Source of the DNA: Arcuatula senhousia
Lineage: Eukaryota > Mollusca > Bivalvia > Mytilida > Mytilidae
Assembly: GCA_963971305.1 (NCBI GenBank)
Contig: OZ020308.1
Span: forward strand, 28,177,275-28,241,274
Direction of reading: 5' to 3'
Length of the DNA: 64,000 nt
The position numbers and the translations under genes are program-made. Positions 38,101 through 49,282 of the stretch are shown here, one piece after another (positions within the stretch are counted from its first letter, which is position 1; each line of letters opens with the position of its first letter). The notes beneath the pieces are model-generated. The model was not told where the DNA came from and ran no database searches. It saw nothing but the letters and a program-made list of their open reading frames with translations.

Positions 38101-39904
38101 TAAGCCCAATAAAACCCGTGTTTTGCCAGTTGTTCCTACTGGACTCTAAAAATCCGATTTTGCTATTCTCAGTCCATGATAAGTAAATATGTTAACAGAA
38201 AATGATCCTGAAAATTTAAGATTTTAATATGTCATGTATACATTTATACAATAACAGTTTGATAATAAAACTGTTCAAACTACAAGCTAAATAAGCAAGT
38301 AAATGTTTAAACATGAGTAAAGCAAAAAAGGCTTTTGAAAAGGTACACAAAAATAAAATATTTGTGTAAGTTACATAACATTAGGTTGAGCATACATGTA
38401 TCTGGCATTCTAAATTTCGCATTTTACATGCCAGACCAGATAAACACAGAAATCAGATAAGGCCTGCAGTTCATACAATATACACTTACATGTACAGGAA
38501 AACTATCAAATAATCAGTATTTTTACTTTGGAACATACACATAGCTTTGTGTTCTATCCAGTCAACACATTCGCACGTCATGTTCCATCGTACATGCATA
38601 AATTTCCAAAACTTCAATAAATTACCAACCGCATTATAAGCATATCTTTTATTCTTTTGCCTCACTATTTATCAAGCTGATTCGTTTGCGAGACAAATAT
38701 GGACAACATTTCATGATTTGTTTTGGTCGCAACCGGCATTCCTCTGTCGAGTGGTTTTGGTCGATAACAAATTATTATCCGAGTCGCCGATTGGTCAATA
38801 TTATTATTATTTAAAAAAAAAAGAACAATTTGTAAATAAACAAAAAATATTAAATAAACAGAAAACAACTACAAACTTCTAAAAAGTAATTCACAGAACT
38901 AATAAGGATTATATTGTAACACAGAATGAAAACACAAATGACCTTGGAGTTACAATTAAATCGATTTCATTAAAGTGCTGTATATATTCCGAATTATATA
39001 CGTGATCTGCTCGAGAAAAAAAACTTGAACTATTTATTATAACTTTTAGTTAAAAACATTTTTCTAAAATATAAATCCACCGTTTTTTCATCTGTACCTA
39101 ATACTTTATAGCTATATATTTTTTTTGAACGACATAGTGAAAGTTCGCTGTACGAGTGGAGAAAAGCTTTCATTTTAAGGCATTTTTTGCTCTTATTCGG
39201 ATACAAATTACATCTACAAAAAACTAAAATTGATTTTGTTAAATTTATATAAAACCTTAAAATTTATTAATCTTTATATTCTTGTTTTCTGAAAATAAAC
39301 ACTATAGATGATTTGTGGACATATTTTATATTTAGGTTAGAATAGATGTAGGAACGTAGGTGCTAATTGGGGGCGTCATTTTAACGTCAGATGGCACCAC
39401 TTTTTTATGCGACGACAAACATTTTTTGAAGCTCAATAATCAATCTATCATTTTTGACAATCAAATTTTATGTGACAGGTGGATCATTTAAACTGGAAAA
39501 CTAAACGACTTTTTCTTGTTGAGTCACTCTTATACTGTAACAATCACTTAGCGCACCCACACAGCACTATTTTTGCAGTTTTCGCCTAAATAATTAAGGA
39601 AATAGAATATAATCTCCCATCTCCAGTAGACCCTAAAGTCCTGAGCTTCTATGTACTAGGTTAAGATAAAAAGATACACGATTTTTTTAATGTTTTACGC
39701 TTGGCGTTTCAGTTCATTGTCAAAATTTTGCCCATACACTCAATTATCACAATCTAAGATCAGCATTGAAAATGCAATCAGAGGTAAACAAGAAAATTCA
39801 GAAAGAGATAGAACTTTGGAGAATAACAGGCCCATTTCAACTTCCGCCTGACATAAATTTACATTTGTCATAAATCGGGCTTAGTGCAAAGAAAAAACCC
39901 AATT
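38101..39904. other. AT-rich intergenic stretch, nothing supported
   Basis: No conserved protein segment, inverted repeat or tandem repeat was recognised. Confidence 0.45.
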
Positions 39905-40233
39905 ATTTTGCCTAGTTTAACATTTACCGTACCCAAATGGATAATCTGTGAATGATCATATACCAATTCTTTTTCCGACCGTACAATACAGTAAATTAGA
40001 GGATGCAATAAGAGGAATTAAGAAAATATGTACTGTCAAATATCTTGCAAATAATGATATTGAATCACCATTTAGAATCAAATCCTTGAGACCAAAAGAT
40101 TACCATCTGTTTGGAATTAAATGGGAGGGTAAATACTATTTTGATAAATGTTTGCTAATGGGGTGTTCTTCTTCCTGTTATAGTTTCGAAATATTTAGCT
40201 CTGCTATTGAATGGTTAGTTGTCAACTACAAAT
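39905..40233 (+). pseudogene. DIRS-like (tyrosine-recombinase retrotransposon) RT fragment
   Basis: The codons read LPYPNG, a stop, SVNDHIP, then VQYSKLEDAIRGIKKI, CTVKYLANNDIESPFRIKSL (motif A aspartate in DIES.FR), DYHLFGIKWEGKYYFDKCLL and MGCSSSCYSFEIFSSAIEW. The DYHLLGF.W and DK.LPMGCSSSC..FE patterns are typical of DIRS-type reverse transcriptases. The C-terminal half with YLDD is missing, because the sequence runs into a MITE-1 copy. Inactive. Confidence 0.7.
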
Positions 40234-40535
40234 GGGTCCAGACCTTACATTTATGCCAATCAGACATGAAAAGCAGACCAGGAGTCTGGTCTAGGTCTGC
40301 TTTTTTCTGGACTGGTTTAGTTTGAGTGAATCTAGGTCTGCTTTCCAGTTAACTCCTTAGGCAGACCAGACCTAAAAAAGACCAGACCATTCCTTTAACA
40401 GACCCGACATAGAGAAAATCAAACTTAGGTATGGTCCGTTCTTGGTCTGGTCCAATCTAGATTCATTACTGAAAGCAGATCAGACCAAACTTAGGTCTGG
40501 TCCGCTCTAGGTCTGGTCCACTTTTGGTTAAAGTG
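40234..40535. mobile_element. MITE-1 left-end copy in the DIRS fragment
   Basis: It starts CAAATGGGTCCAGACCTTAC directly after TA and continues with AGTCTGGTCTAGGTCTGC-type units like 2160-2450. The right TIR is missing: the repeat units stop at about 40535. It interrupts the DIRS-like frame. Confidence 0.75.
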
Positions 40536-42209
40536 TTTCTACCTAAAAAATATTGTTATACAAAACGGAACGAATAAGAAGTATGTGTACATGCATTAAA
40601 GACTTTAATTTCTTGTCAAGTGCATGCATTTTCCTGCGTTAAATGTTTTAAGTAAAACTGATGATTTTCTAAAACCGTAAACTCTCTCCTCTAAGTGTTA
40701 ACTGCCTCAGGTACGCGTTTGGCTAATTAAGCTGCTACCTAGACAGACACGCAGGTATTAAGTAATATACATGTCGTTCACAATAAACATCCTGTCTACT
40801 GCCTGGTCACACACAGCAGGACACCTATCAAGACATTTTCACAGCAGTATTGCGTAACTTGTTAATTTACAAATGCGTCTATATAATGTTTGAATAATAT
40901 AGACCGGGCTCAGGGACGGACCATTTAACTTAATTTAAAAAAGGGGGGTAATTTTATGTTTTGGTGGGAAAAAAATATTTATTTTTAAAGGTAAAGAGAC
41001 AAAATAGTTTGATATTTATTCTTTATTAGCATAATTTTATATTGCGGAAATAACCTCTGCTGCCAAAATATTTTGTTCAAGATAAATTTATTTCCCAGAA
41101 ATAAATAAGTATTCAAAGCGGAAAATTTAGCGATCCGCTGGAAAATTGTAAAAGCGTACATATGTAAAAGTATTTTAACTATTGAGTAAGTCTTGGGAAT
41201 TATAGACCCGTTTTAATTTTTATCTTAAGAGAACCATAGACTTGTATTTTTACAAGTAGAAACAAAGGTTATAAATAAAACCATTTATCATATAGAAAGA
41301 TACATTTAACACGAAAAATTTTTTTTTTTCATTTTTTAATAGTTATGGATGTTGGCTAGAGCTATATGCTTACGCTTGTGGGTCCGTGCATCCAATCATC
41401 GGTGTATCCGTAACACTTTGGTGATCTTGAATACTACATAGTGGATACCAATGATCATTGATGATATTTCAATACTAGATTTGATTTGAATAGAAACTCA
41501 CCACTTACTTGAAAATAGGTCACTGCGTCCTATATTTTACACATGAACGACTATGGCTTATTTCTTTATTTACTTAATGTTCGATGCATGTTTGGAGACA
41601 ATAATATTTATACCCTATAGGTGTGTACTGCTACCGCCTTCTTAAATTTAGGTCACTAAGAACTTCATGTTTGAGGGGGTGGGGATATTTCAAGTACGTG
41701 CGGTTCACCCATCGCTCATAAACACATTTTCCTTCTAGTTTCTTTTATTATTTGTAGGGGTTTTTTTTTCTTCTCCAATTATTATTATTGACATGAAATT
41801 ATAAAAATATTTATTTCCGAGTTTTGATATTGATATTGAAAACGTAAGTGTATTAATTAATCTTAATTTTGAACAACAAATATCAGCGATTTTTAGAGCT
41901 TGTGTCAGAAAAGTTTCTTTCATTTTTTGAATAGAAGATTTTTCCATGTGGCTTTACGAATGCATGTGACAGTTATAAATTTGTGGTTCTGATTCTGATA
42001 GAAAAATATGTGAAAATAGAAATACAAAAACCATAGAACTCGCGCATTCGGTGTGGCTGGCTAGGTTATAAAAAATTCTTTGTACAAAGCATTGAAAGCA
42101 TAATAATTAAATAAAAATGAAAATAATCTCGTCTTCTCCAAAAACTAACAAAATGAAGGACAGTATCTAAGAGACCGTTATAAATTGTTACCATCTATTA
42201 TTTCCTGCT
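40536..42209. other. AT-rich intergenic stretch, nothing supported
   Basis: No gene, inverted repeat or tandem array was recognised. An apparent minus-strand open frame at 41735-41947 has no family resemblance. Confidence 0.4.
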
Positions 42210-42545
42210 TAAGTTTATGACAGTTCAAGACAGAAAACACAAAACTAGTATTTCCTGCAGCAATTCAGAACAGTGCATAACAGTTAGTGGATATCTTGTC
42301 AAGAACTGCCTTTTACTATGGCAATGGTGGACAGTGCATAATAGGTCAAGAAAAATTGTCAACTGCTGTGCAAAATTGTTACGGACCAGGACAGTGATAA
42401 ACAATACAGGTAAAATTGTTAACTACTGCCCAAAATTGTAACAATTTAGGACAGTGATTAACAATCCAGGTAAAGTCTGTCACGATCTATGAGAAACTGT
42501 ACCAATGTGGGACAGTGCAGGCCAATGTAGGACAGTGCATTATAG
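42210..42545. repeat. 60-bp degenerate minisatellite (about 5 units)
   Basis: Units begin ACAGTGCATAACAG or ACAGTGATAAACAA and contain AGGTAAAATTGTTAACTACTG and CAAAATTGTAACAATTTAGG. Successive starts lie near 42274, 42332, 42392, 42452 and 42513. A unit length divisible by three keeps one plus-strand frame open (42217-42441), which is an artefact. Confidence 0.75.
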
Positions 42546-43701
42546 GCGGAATGTAATCATTGTCACAAACTGTCCTTGATTGTATAGGGTGATAATGGTA
42601 ATTTACTGTTGTTTGGCAGTAGTTTCACAGTAAATAGCAGTGTAAGGCAGTAAAAAAATGACTGTGTCTGGTATATACAGTACATTTTTTGGTTCATAGT
42701 GACATTGGGCGGGATATTGCCACATTGGTACATATTTGCTTCTTGTCCACAGTCTTTGTGACATTACGTAAATATGTACATTTATTGGTTTTTAATCATA
42801 TCTTCACATAAATGAGTATATTGCAAGAAGACAACCTTTATGGCCCTGTCACACTATAACGTTTTAGCCAACGTGTGCCGAACGTTCAAATAATTTTCTT
42901 AAACGTTGGAACACGTTGGCAGTCGCTGTAAAAAAATTCCAAAAATATCCCGGTGAACGACCACAAAGCGTCAGACTAACTACCTGCAACGCACGACAAA
43001 CTTATTCAAAACTTATCTATAGCGTTTTTCCGGCGTACTTGACGTTTGCCTAGCGCATGTGTGACGACTGCAGAACGCAATCATAGCGTTAGTCTAACTA
43101 ATTTTTTTTTTCTCTCGGTGGGGAGACCTAGGATTTCTGTTTATTTCTTTAGTATTATTTCATTATAGCCCGAATAGATCTATTATCTGGCTTAAATGTA
43201 TTGCTGGATTAATTAATAATTATAGAAATTTAGTATCGTTATAAAAATATTGGTTTTCAGCATTCTGGTAATATGAATGTATAATTATTCTAAAGCCGTT
43301 TTTTAACTAATAGTGATGATTTTTGCACTCAGTCTAAAAGAATAAAATATAGTGTAGATTTTATATTTTGATATGTCATAGAGGAATACACACGATTGTT
43401 AACAAACTCTCAAAATCTCAAATGAGTATACACATGTAAGAAATACCGGTCTGTAGATTTTGCCTAGCATCCTTTTTATAGCACTTGACTAATCATAAAT
43501 GATCGCAGACAGCATGACGGATGTCCTTAATAGAGAAAAACGTGTGTGCTTATTGAATATTTAAAATACACATTATTTCAAATGAGTATTGAAGTTATAC
43601 AGTTGTTACTCCTTGTATTTGAGTATTTTTCTAGCAAAAAAAAACGTCCACCGAAAACACGTGTTGAAGTATATTCTAAAACATCGGCACACGTTGGCTA
43701 A

Positions 43702-45491
43702 TGGCCCTGTCACACTATAACGTTTTAGCCAACGTGTGCCGACGTTTTAGAATATATTTTCAACACGTTGGTGTGCGTTGCGTAAGTTTTGTATACGTTA
43801 TGAACACGCTACATACACGTTAGCGAACGTCAGCGTGCGTTGGTGAACGTCAGGGGCGTAGCAAATTTTTCAACATGCTTAAAATTTCCGACGTTCGCAA
43901 ACGTGTTAGAAATGAATTATTCGAACGCTAGGCATAAGTTAGAAGGACGTTATACGCACGCTGGTATACTATATGTGGTCGTTGTGCGCACGTTGAAATG
44001 CGTTTGACGAACACTAAGCTTAATGGAAACGAACGTGTCTAGAGATAATGCAGCGCACGTCTAGCGTCAGTCTTACGACCAAGAAACCTATTCAACGTGT
44101 TTAAAACGTGTAAAGAGCGCACAGAGCGTCATTGTAACGAACGAGTAGCGTATCAAATCCAGAATTGTATAAGTTAGATTGAATAACAAGGGGGAAAGTC
44201 AATTTCAAAAGCTTCAAATTCTAATTCAAACCTGATTTTTTTTTACAAAAAACAATGAACAAAGCCAAAAAAAATCTTGAATTATGACAAGGATAACTAA
44301 GATGGTATGGAATTGAAAGTATTTCTTGCAAATTGTAATATACCTGTCGTGTTTTCGATGGACATTTTTTGGTAGAAAAATACTCAAATACAACGAGTAA
44401 CGACAGTCTAACTAAAAAAAATCATATTCAATAAGCACACGCGTTTTTGTCTATTAAGGACATCCGTCATGCTGTCTGCAATCATTTAGGATTAGTCAAG
44501 TGCTAAAAAAGGATGCTAGGCAAACACTACAGACCGGTATTTCTTACATTAAAAACTAAAGAATATGGAATATGTGCCAGGAAGACACAATCCACATATT
44601 GAAATGATTTTGATAAATGTGCAATGCAAAATTTCACTGCGTGTGAAGCGCTTTTCTGGATTAACCTTCATCAGACACGCTAGGAGTAAAAAACTTGGAA
44701 AACCGGTAGATCATTAGATTTGATATAACAAAAACAGAAGCCAAAAATATAACAACAATGACCAAACAGACACATTTATATTTTTTTAAGAAATAGCCAA
44801 ATATTGTCAAATTTTGGAAATATGTAAACGTGTCTTTCCAACACATATTCCAGTACTCGAAAATATATAGGAGCATACAACTGAAACACGGGGAAGCTTT
44901 CTACGGCCTCAACATGTATATACTCATTTGAGATTTTGAGAGTTTATTAACAAGCGCTTGCATTCCTCTCTGTATATTTTTGACATATCAAAATATAAAA
45001 TCTACACTATATTTTATTTTATTTAGACTGAGTGCAAAATCATCACTATTGGTTAAAAAACGGCTTTAGAAAAATTATACATTCATATTACCAGTACGCT
45101 GAAAACCCATATTTTTATAACGTAACAAAATTTACATAATGTATCTATAATTATTAATTAATCTAGCAATACATTTAAGCCAGATAATAGAAGAACAGAA
45201 ATTCTAGGTCTCCCAACCGAGAAAAAAATAATAAGTTAGACTAACGCTATGACTGCGTTCTGCAGTAGTCACACATGCGCTAAGCAAACGTCAAGAACGC
45301 CGGACAAACGCTATAGATAAGTTTTGAATAATTTTGTCGTGCGTTGCAGGTAGTTAATCTGACGCTTTGTGGTCGTTCACCGAGATATTTTTGAAACTTT
45401 TTTCAGCGACTGCCAACGTGTTCCAACTATTTAGAACATTATTCGGACGTTCGGCACGCGTTGGCTAAAACATTATAGTGTGACAGGGCCA
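43702..45491. mobile_element. Inner Harbinger-style TIR element with TAA duplication
   Basis: The ends TGGCCCTGTCACACTATAAC and its complement (ATTATAGTGTGACAGGGCCA) are flanked by TAA at 43699-43701 and 45492-45494. The outer copy reads GGCTAAAACG when joined, so TAA is a 3-bp target duplication, as in PIF/Harbinger elements (TWA). No transposase is present. The subterminal kilobase is dense in ACGTT-type motifs. It carries a 362-bp insertion at 44550-44911. Confidence 0.85.
44550..44911. repeat. 362-bp insertion within the Harbinger-style element
   Basis: It is absent from the copy at 53.68 kb, where TTACATGTATATACTC is continuous. It is flanked by ACAT on both sides (44546-44549 and 44912-44915), a likely 4-bp target duplication. 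It contains GAAGCGCTTTTCTGGATTAA then CCTTCATCAG, a phrase I recall from dispersed bivalve repeats. The family is not identified. Confidence 0.6.
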
Positions 45492-45549
45492 TAAAACGTT
45501 ATAGTGTGACAGGGCCATAAAACGTTATAGTGTGACAAGTTAAGACCAT

Positions 45550-45640
45550 TAACAGTTAAAAGAAGCAGAGGTACCAATGGGTATCCGAATGTCAAAAGTC
45601 CGAAAGGGTAGGGACAAAACCAGTAAACATTCGTGTTATT
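45550..45640 (-). mobile_element. PLE-A 3'-end fragment
   Basis: AAGAAGCAGAGGTACCAATG then GGTATCCGAATGTCAAAAGT matches the reverse complement of the PLE-A 3' terminus (same start as at 63141). It is only about 90 bp long. Confidence 0.75.
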
Positions 45641-45654
45641 GCGCTAGATTAAAT

Positions 45655-45862
45655 ATCCAACTCGAACTTTAACTCGATCTGTTACTCGAACTCTAACTCG
45701 AACTCGAGTAGTAACTTGATTATTGCCATAAAAATCACTGTTTCGAGTTATCTGAATTCCAACTCGAACTCGAAAAATAACCCGAACTCCAACTCGAACT
45801 TCAACTCGAACTCGAGCCGTAACTCGAACTTTAACTCCAACTCTAACTCTGACTAGAGCTCG
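45655..45862. repeat. Degenerate AACTCG hexamer array
   Basis: Repeats of AACTCG(A) and AACTCT fill about 200 bp and begin where the PLE-A 3' fragment ends. The minus strand reads Arg-Val/Lys-Val repeats through it, which is only the hexamer translated. Confidence 0.85.
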
Positions 45863-46402
45863 ATGATTACCTTCACCCCAATCCAAGTAATGCTGATTGC
45901 AATCCTTTACTTCATTGAAAATTTTGATTCTGTCATAAATTCATCCATGGCAAAAAAACCTCTTTCTTTATCTTATCATCTCTCACTATTATTGACATCG
46001 TTACAGAGAAAAAATGTAACAGTCGTTCGGGTGTTTGAATTTATACTGTCCATTTTACATTGAAAACATTTTACGTTTATCATTTAAATACATACGACAT
46101 AACTCACTATCGGAGACATGGGCCTTTTTTAAAAAGTTCTTTTATTTTCATTTTCGCAAGATTTTTTCCCTTTGTTGATCAGGCTCATGATGTGAACACC
46201 GTTGAGTTTAAGAAGACATTGATTTACCCCTCTCTGTTTTTGGCGTAATTTTCCATATCCGATTCACATAAACTGGTTTGGAGTGAAGTCTGAGATGGTA
46301 ACGTATGTTTGAGTAGTTTAAAACGTTGACAGACGGATTCAAAATGTTTCAACAAGTTGACTACTTTAGTAAGTTTCAATGGAGAGGACGACCCGGAAGT
46401 CG
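45863..46402. other. Stretch without recognised gene
   Basis: A small open frame at 45863-46063 has no family match. The sequence runs up to the 3' end of PLE-B at 46403. Confidence 0.4.
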
Positions 46403-48020
46403 TAAATAAAGGTAATGACAAAACTACCGAACTTGAATGATCAATCTCATAGTCCGAGAAAATGACAAAAACGAACCAGTCACACCGGAGAATTGGTGGA
46501 TCGCAATGGTCCTGACTTGGTTCAGGCATTTCAAACGAAATGGTGGGTTAAACCAGGTTTTATGGCGCCAAACCTCCCTCTTCCATTGCGATCTTAGGAT
46601 CCGGTAATGACCATAGAACACAACATAGTTGTGAGACACAATAGGGATATTGAGGTGATCATCTCAGTACAGCAGACCAGTCAAACACTAATTAAAACAA
46701 TAAACTATCATATCTTTTAACTCAATTTTGAACTTTTCTACTAGTGGCTGATAACGAAGAAAGAATGTTTTAGTGATCGTATGAGACGTATTTTCTTATA
46801 GCCCTGCTCCAAAAGTCGGTCACAAAAAAATCGGTGTCTGATAAAAAAATCTGTGAAATGTGTGCAAGCTCTGGCATATCGAATAAGTTGTGAAATATAA
46901 ACACCGTATGCAGGAGAAGTAGGTATTTTGCTCTGTAGATTAGGAAAATTTATAATTTGAAAATTAAAATCGTCTCGTTTATCGTAAATTTTTGTTCTGA
47001 GATGACCACCTGGGTCAAATTCGAGGTGCAAATCCAAGAAAGACGTGAAGCAATTTGATTTGGTGGTCTCTTTAATCTCCGATTCCTGAGGATATATTGA
47101 AGGAATCAAACTACCAAATGAAGTGTTATTGACAGAAAGGACATCATCAATATATCTGAATGTAAGATTAAATGACCTTGCCTCTTTCATCTTCTTGTTC
47201 TTTACGAGTCCCTGAAGAAATTCAGTCTCGTAAGAGTATAAAAACAAATCGACGAGGAAAGGAGCATAGTTTGTACCCATTGGAATGCCGATTTGTTGTT
47301 GAAAAATCTCTCCTCCGAAGGTGACAAATATGTTGTCAATGAGGAAATCAAGCATACTGCAAACTTGTTCCAGTGTGTAACAAATTTTATCTTTGAAAGA
47401 TGTTTTGGAAAAGAATGTAGAATTATAACCCAGAACAACACAATTCCTAGAGTTTGAAAAGGCTTTTTCGAGAAGTTTTTTCAGACGATATTTTAGTTTT
47501 TCTAGTGGCAAGGTAGTGTATAAAGTTAAAAAATCGAACGTTTTCAAAGAGTGAACCTCAGAAAATGATCTAGATTTAAAATGATCTAACAAATCTTTTG
47601 AGTTCTTCAAAATCCACATATGGTTAATTACACTACGATTATAAATAGTGTCGCAGTATGTTTGTTGACCTTCTTTGACAGCAGACAAGATCTTAGTTAA
47701 ATGGACGGACAGCTTTTTAGTTGAACATGATGAAGATCCAGCTATATACCTTTCTTTGTACGGATTTTTGTGAAGTTTAGGTATCCAGTACTAATATGGC
47801 AACTCTTTATGTTCCTTTTTAATTGGAATATTGAAAGAAGACATAAAAGAGCTATGGTTGGCTATGATTTCATCTTTGTTAAATGTAGTCCGTGTGTATG
47901 TAGCACTAGCGGAAGTACATGTATCACCATCAATGCCTAGTTTTTTTATTAGACAATTGTAATAATGTGCTCTACATACAAAAACTGATTTATCGGATCT
48001 GCACCTCTGGAAATGGTTTT
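46403..48020 (-). mobile_element. PLE-B reference copy (Penelope-like)
   Basis: This is the longest PLE-B copy in the window, with a 3' UTR at 46403-46740 and the RT coding region to about 48020. It is truncated upstream of the SDKSVFVCRAHYYN codons. The 3' terminus ATTACCTTTATTTA (minus strand) is shared with the copy in the Harbinger element (54026). Confidence 0.85.
46741..48005 (-). pseudogene. PLE-B reverse transcriptase, catalytic core present
   Basis: It reads on the minus strand from DKSVFVCRAHYYN, CLIKKLGI, through a TAG before YWIPKLHKNPYKERY (near 47793), then an open frame of about 350 codons. RT motif A is FDFLTLYTTLP, motif B GIPMGTNYAPFLVDLF (Tyr for the usual Cys), motif C RYIDDVLSVNN, followed by KIYDKRDDFNFQIINFPN, TSPAYGVYISQLIRYARA and KKIRLIRSLK. 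The catalytic aspartates are present. The end is shifted: the conserved FFRYQPLVEKF continuation lies in another frame, so the true C-terminus has been lost by a frameshift. The family is clearly distinct from PLE-A. No GIY-YIG domain is seen. Confidence 0.88.
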
Positions 48021-48299
48021 TAAAGCATTTAAAGCCAAGAATTCCCCGAATCTGTGAATTTTTGTTAAAAAAACAATTATACGTTAAAACACATCAACAA
48101 CCAAAATCTTTTGAAATGAATATAATGTAATGTTGGTTGTATGTGCGCGCTTCATTTAAGTCGCGAATTTTAAGCAAAAAATGAGCAAAATGCAAATTTC
48201 TTAGATTTTCATGACAAAAAATCACCGTTTGGCAGGTTCTTGATATTGTTTATTTATTTTTTAAATTCATTGCAATGGTGACACTCTGCTCATTTTGAT

Positions 48300-48905
48300 A
48301 ACATGAGGTGTATTTTGTGGAACTTTTTTTTTTAATTTTCCTGCTCAGAATTACAGGGATAATGGCTTTGGTCCATGTTGGCGATGGATTTTAAAAAGGA
48401 GAGCAAAGTCAGATGTGCAAAAAACAAATGAAAGTAAAGCGAGAAACGTGATTAAAGTATGAGTGACGTTTAAAAACCAATAGGAAGTTGAGGACCCGCG
48501 GGGAATTTATGCAAAGTTTGTAGCAAAAGTTGGTCTATGGAACACTTGAAATCTTAAGTGGATATACTTTTATTTATAAAGTGGCCTAATTGGGTATCAA
48601 TTACATGTACATGCAAATTTTCTTTTGAACTGTGCCAAGTAATATGGGGGAATGATTTTTAAAAGCTTGATTTTGATTAATGTGCAAAAGCGGGAAAAGT
48701 ACCGCGTCAATATTTTATGAACGATCGATCGATTTTTGATTGCCACTGTTTGGCTTGTCAGCTTGATACAAATATAGGACATGTTTCACCATGGCAGATG
48801 GAACACACTCTTTATCTAATGTTGCATGAAATCTTAATTTTGAAGCTTAACATTTTTGAAACTATAAGTTTTAAAATTGGATAAAACCAAAACCGCAAAT
48901 TAAAC
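48300..48905 (+). repeat. Paralogue of the PLE-A flanks (empty site)
   Basis: It is continuous with, and similar in order to, 27481-27570 plus 29796-30320. It contains CGGGGAATTTATGCAAAGTT and TTACATGTACATGCAA. The equivalent of the PLE-A insertion point is at about 48388. It ends about 220 bp before the putative TATA box of gene 2, so it may be duplicated upstream DNA of that gene or a dispersed repeat. Confidence 0.65.
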
Positions 48906-49127
48906 GTTAGATCTCACAAATCAAAATATAAACACGAAATAAAAATCAATTAAAAAGGTCGCAGAAATTTAAGGATATTATGAAAAAGCCTTTGTCAGGG
49001 ACATGAATCAATGAATACAAAAACTTGAAGTGACACAAACTGATCATGCTGATAAACAATGAAGTATAATTTATCAGTCGAGCACATTACCCCACATTAC
49101 GTAATTTGATGCAGAAACTGCGCAGTG

Positions 49128-49135
49128 TATATAAT
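49128..49135 (+). promoter_or_regulatory. Candidate TATA box of gene 2
   Basis: TATATAAT lies 93 bp upstream of the ATG at 49228. A start of transcription about 30 bp downstream would leave a 5' UTR of about 70 nt. AT-rich surroundings make this a weak call. Confidence 0.35.
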
Positions 49136-49227
49136 TATAGATATGAGTGCTGGCTAGCCTATTTGTAAATAATTAAGATATCAGGGAAAAACAAATATAT
49201 GTGCAAGGATATAGTTAAATTAGCATA

Positions 49228-49282
49228 ATGACGGTTGTCCGAGTAATTGTTGTCTTATATTTGCTTTTATCCCATTTTGGCG
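49228..49282 (+). CDS. Gene 2 exon 1: signal peptide
   Basis: ATG at 49228 opens MTVVRVIVVLYLLLSHFG and the exon ends GGCG|GTAAGT. The hydrophobic run of about 14 residues after an Arg is a typical signal peptide, and the split Gly codon is completed at 58578. Confidence 0.75.

Larger units (their letters stand above)
42841..45517. mobile_element. Nested pair of PIF/Harbinger-style TIR elements (outer copy)
   Basis: The outer copy begins TGGCCCTGTCACACTATAAC at 42841, in minus orientation relative to the inner one, and is internally deleted. Its other end is split: body to 43701, last 26 bp at 45492-45517 (TAAAACGTTATAGTGTGACA then GGGCCA). The inner copy (43702-45491) sits between the two parts. 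A further partial 19-bp copy of the end follows at 45518-45536. Noncoding, rich in AACGT/ACGTT motifs and CpG. Confidence 0.8.

Noticed and set aside
45644..45886. Arg-Val/Lys-Val repeat protein on the minus strand
   Set aside because: It is the AACTCG hexamer array translated.
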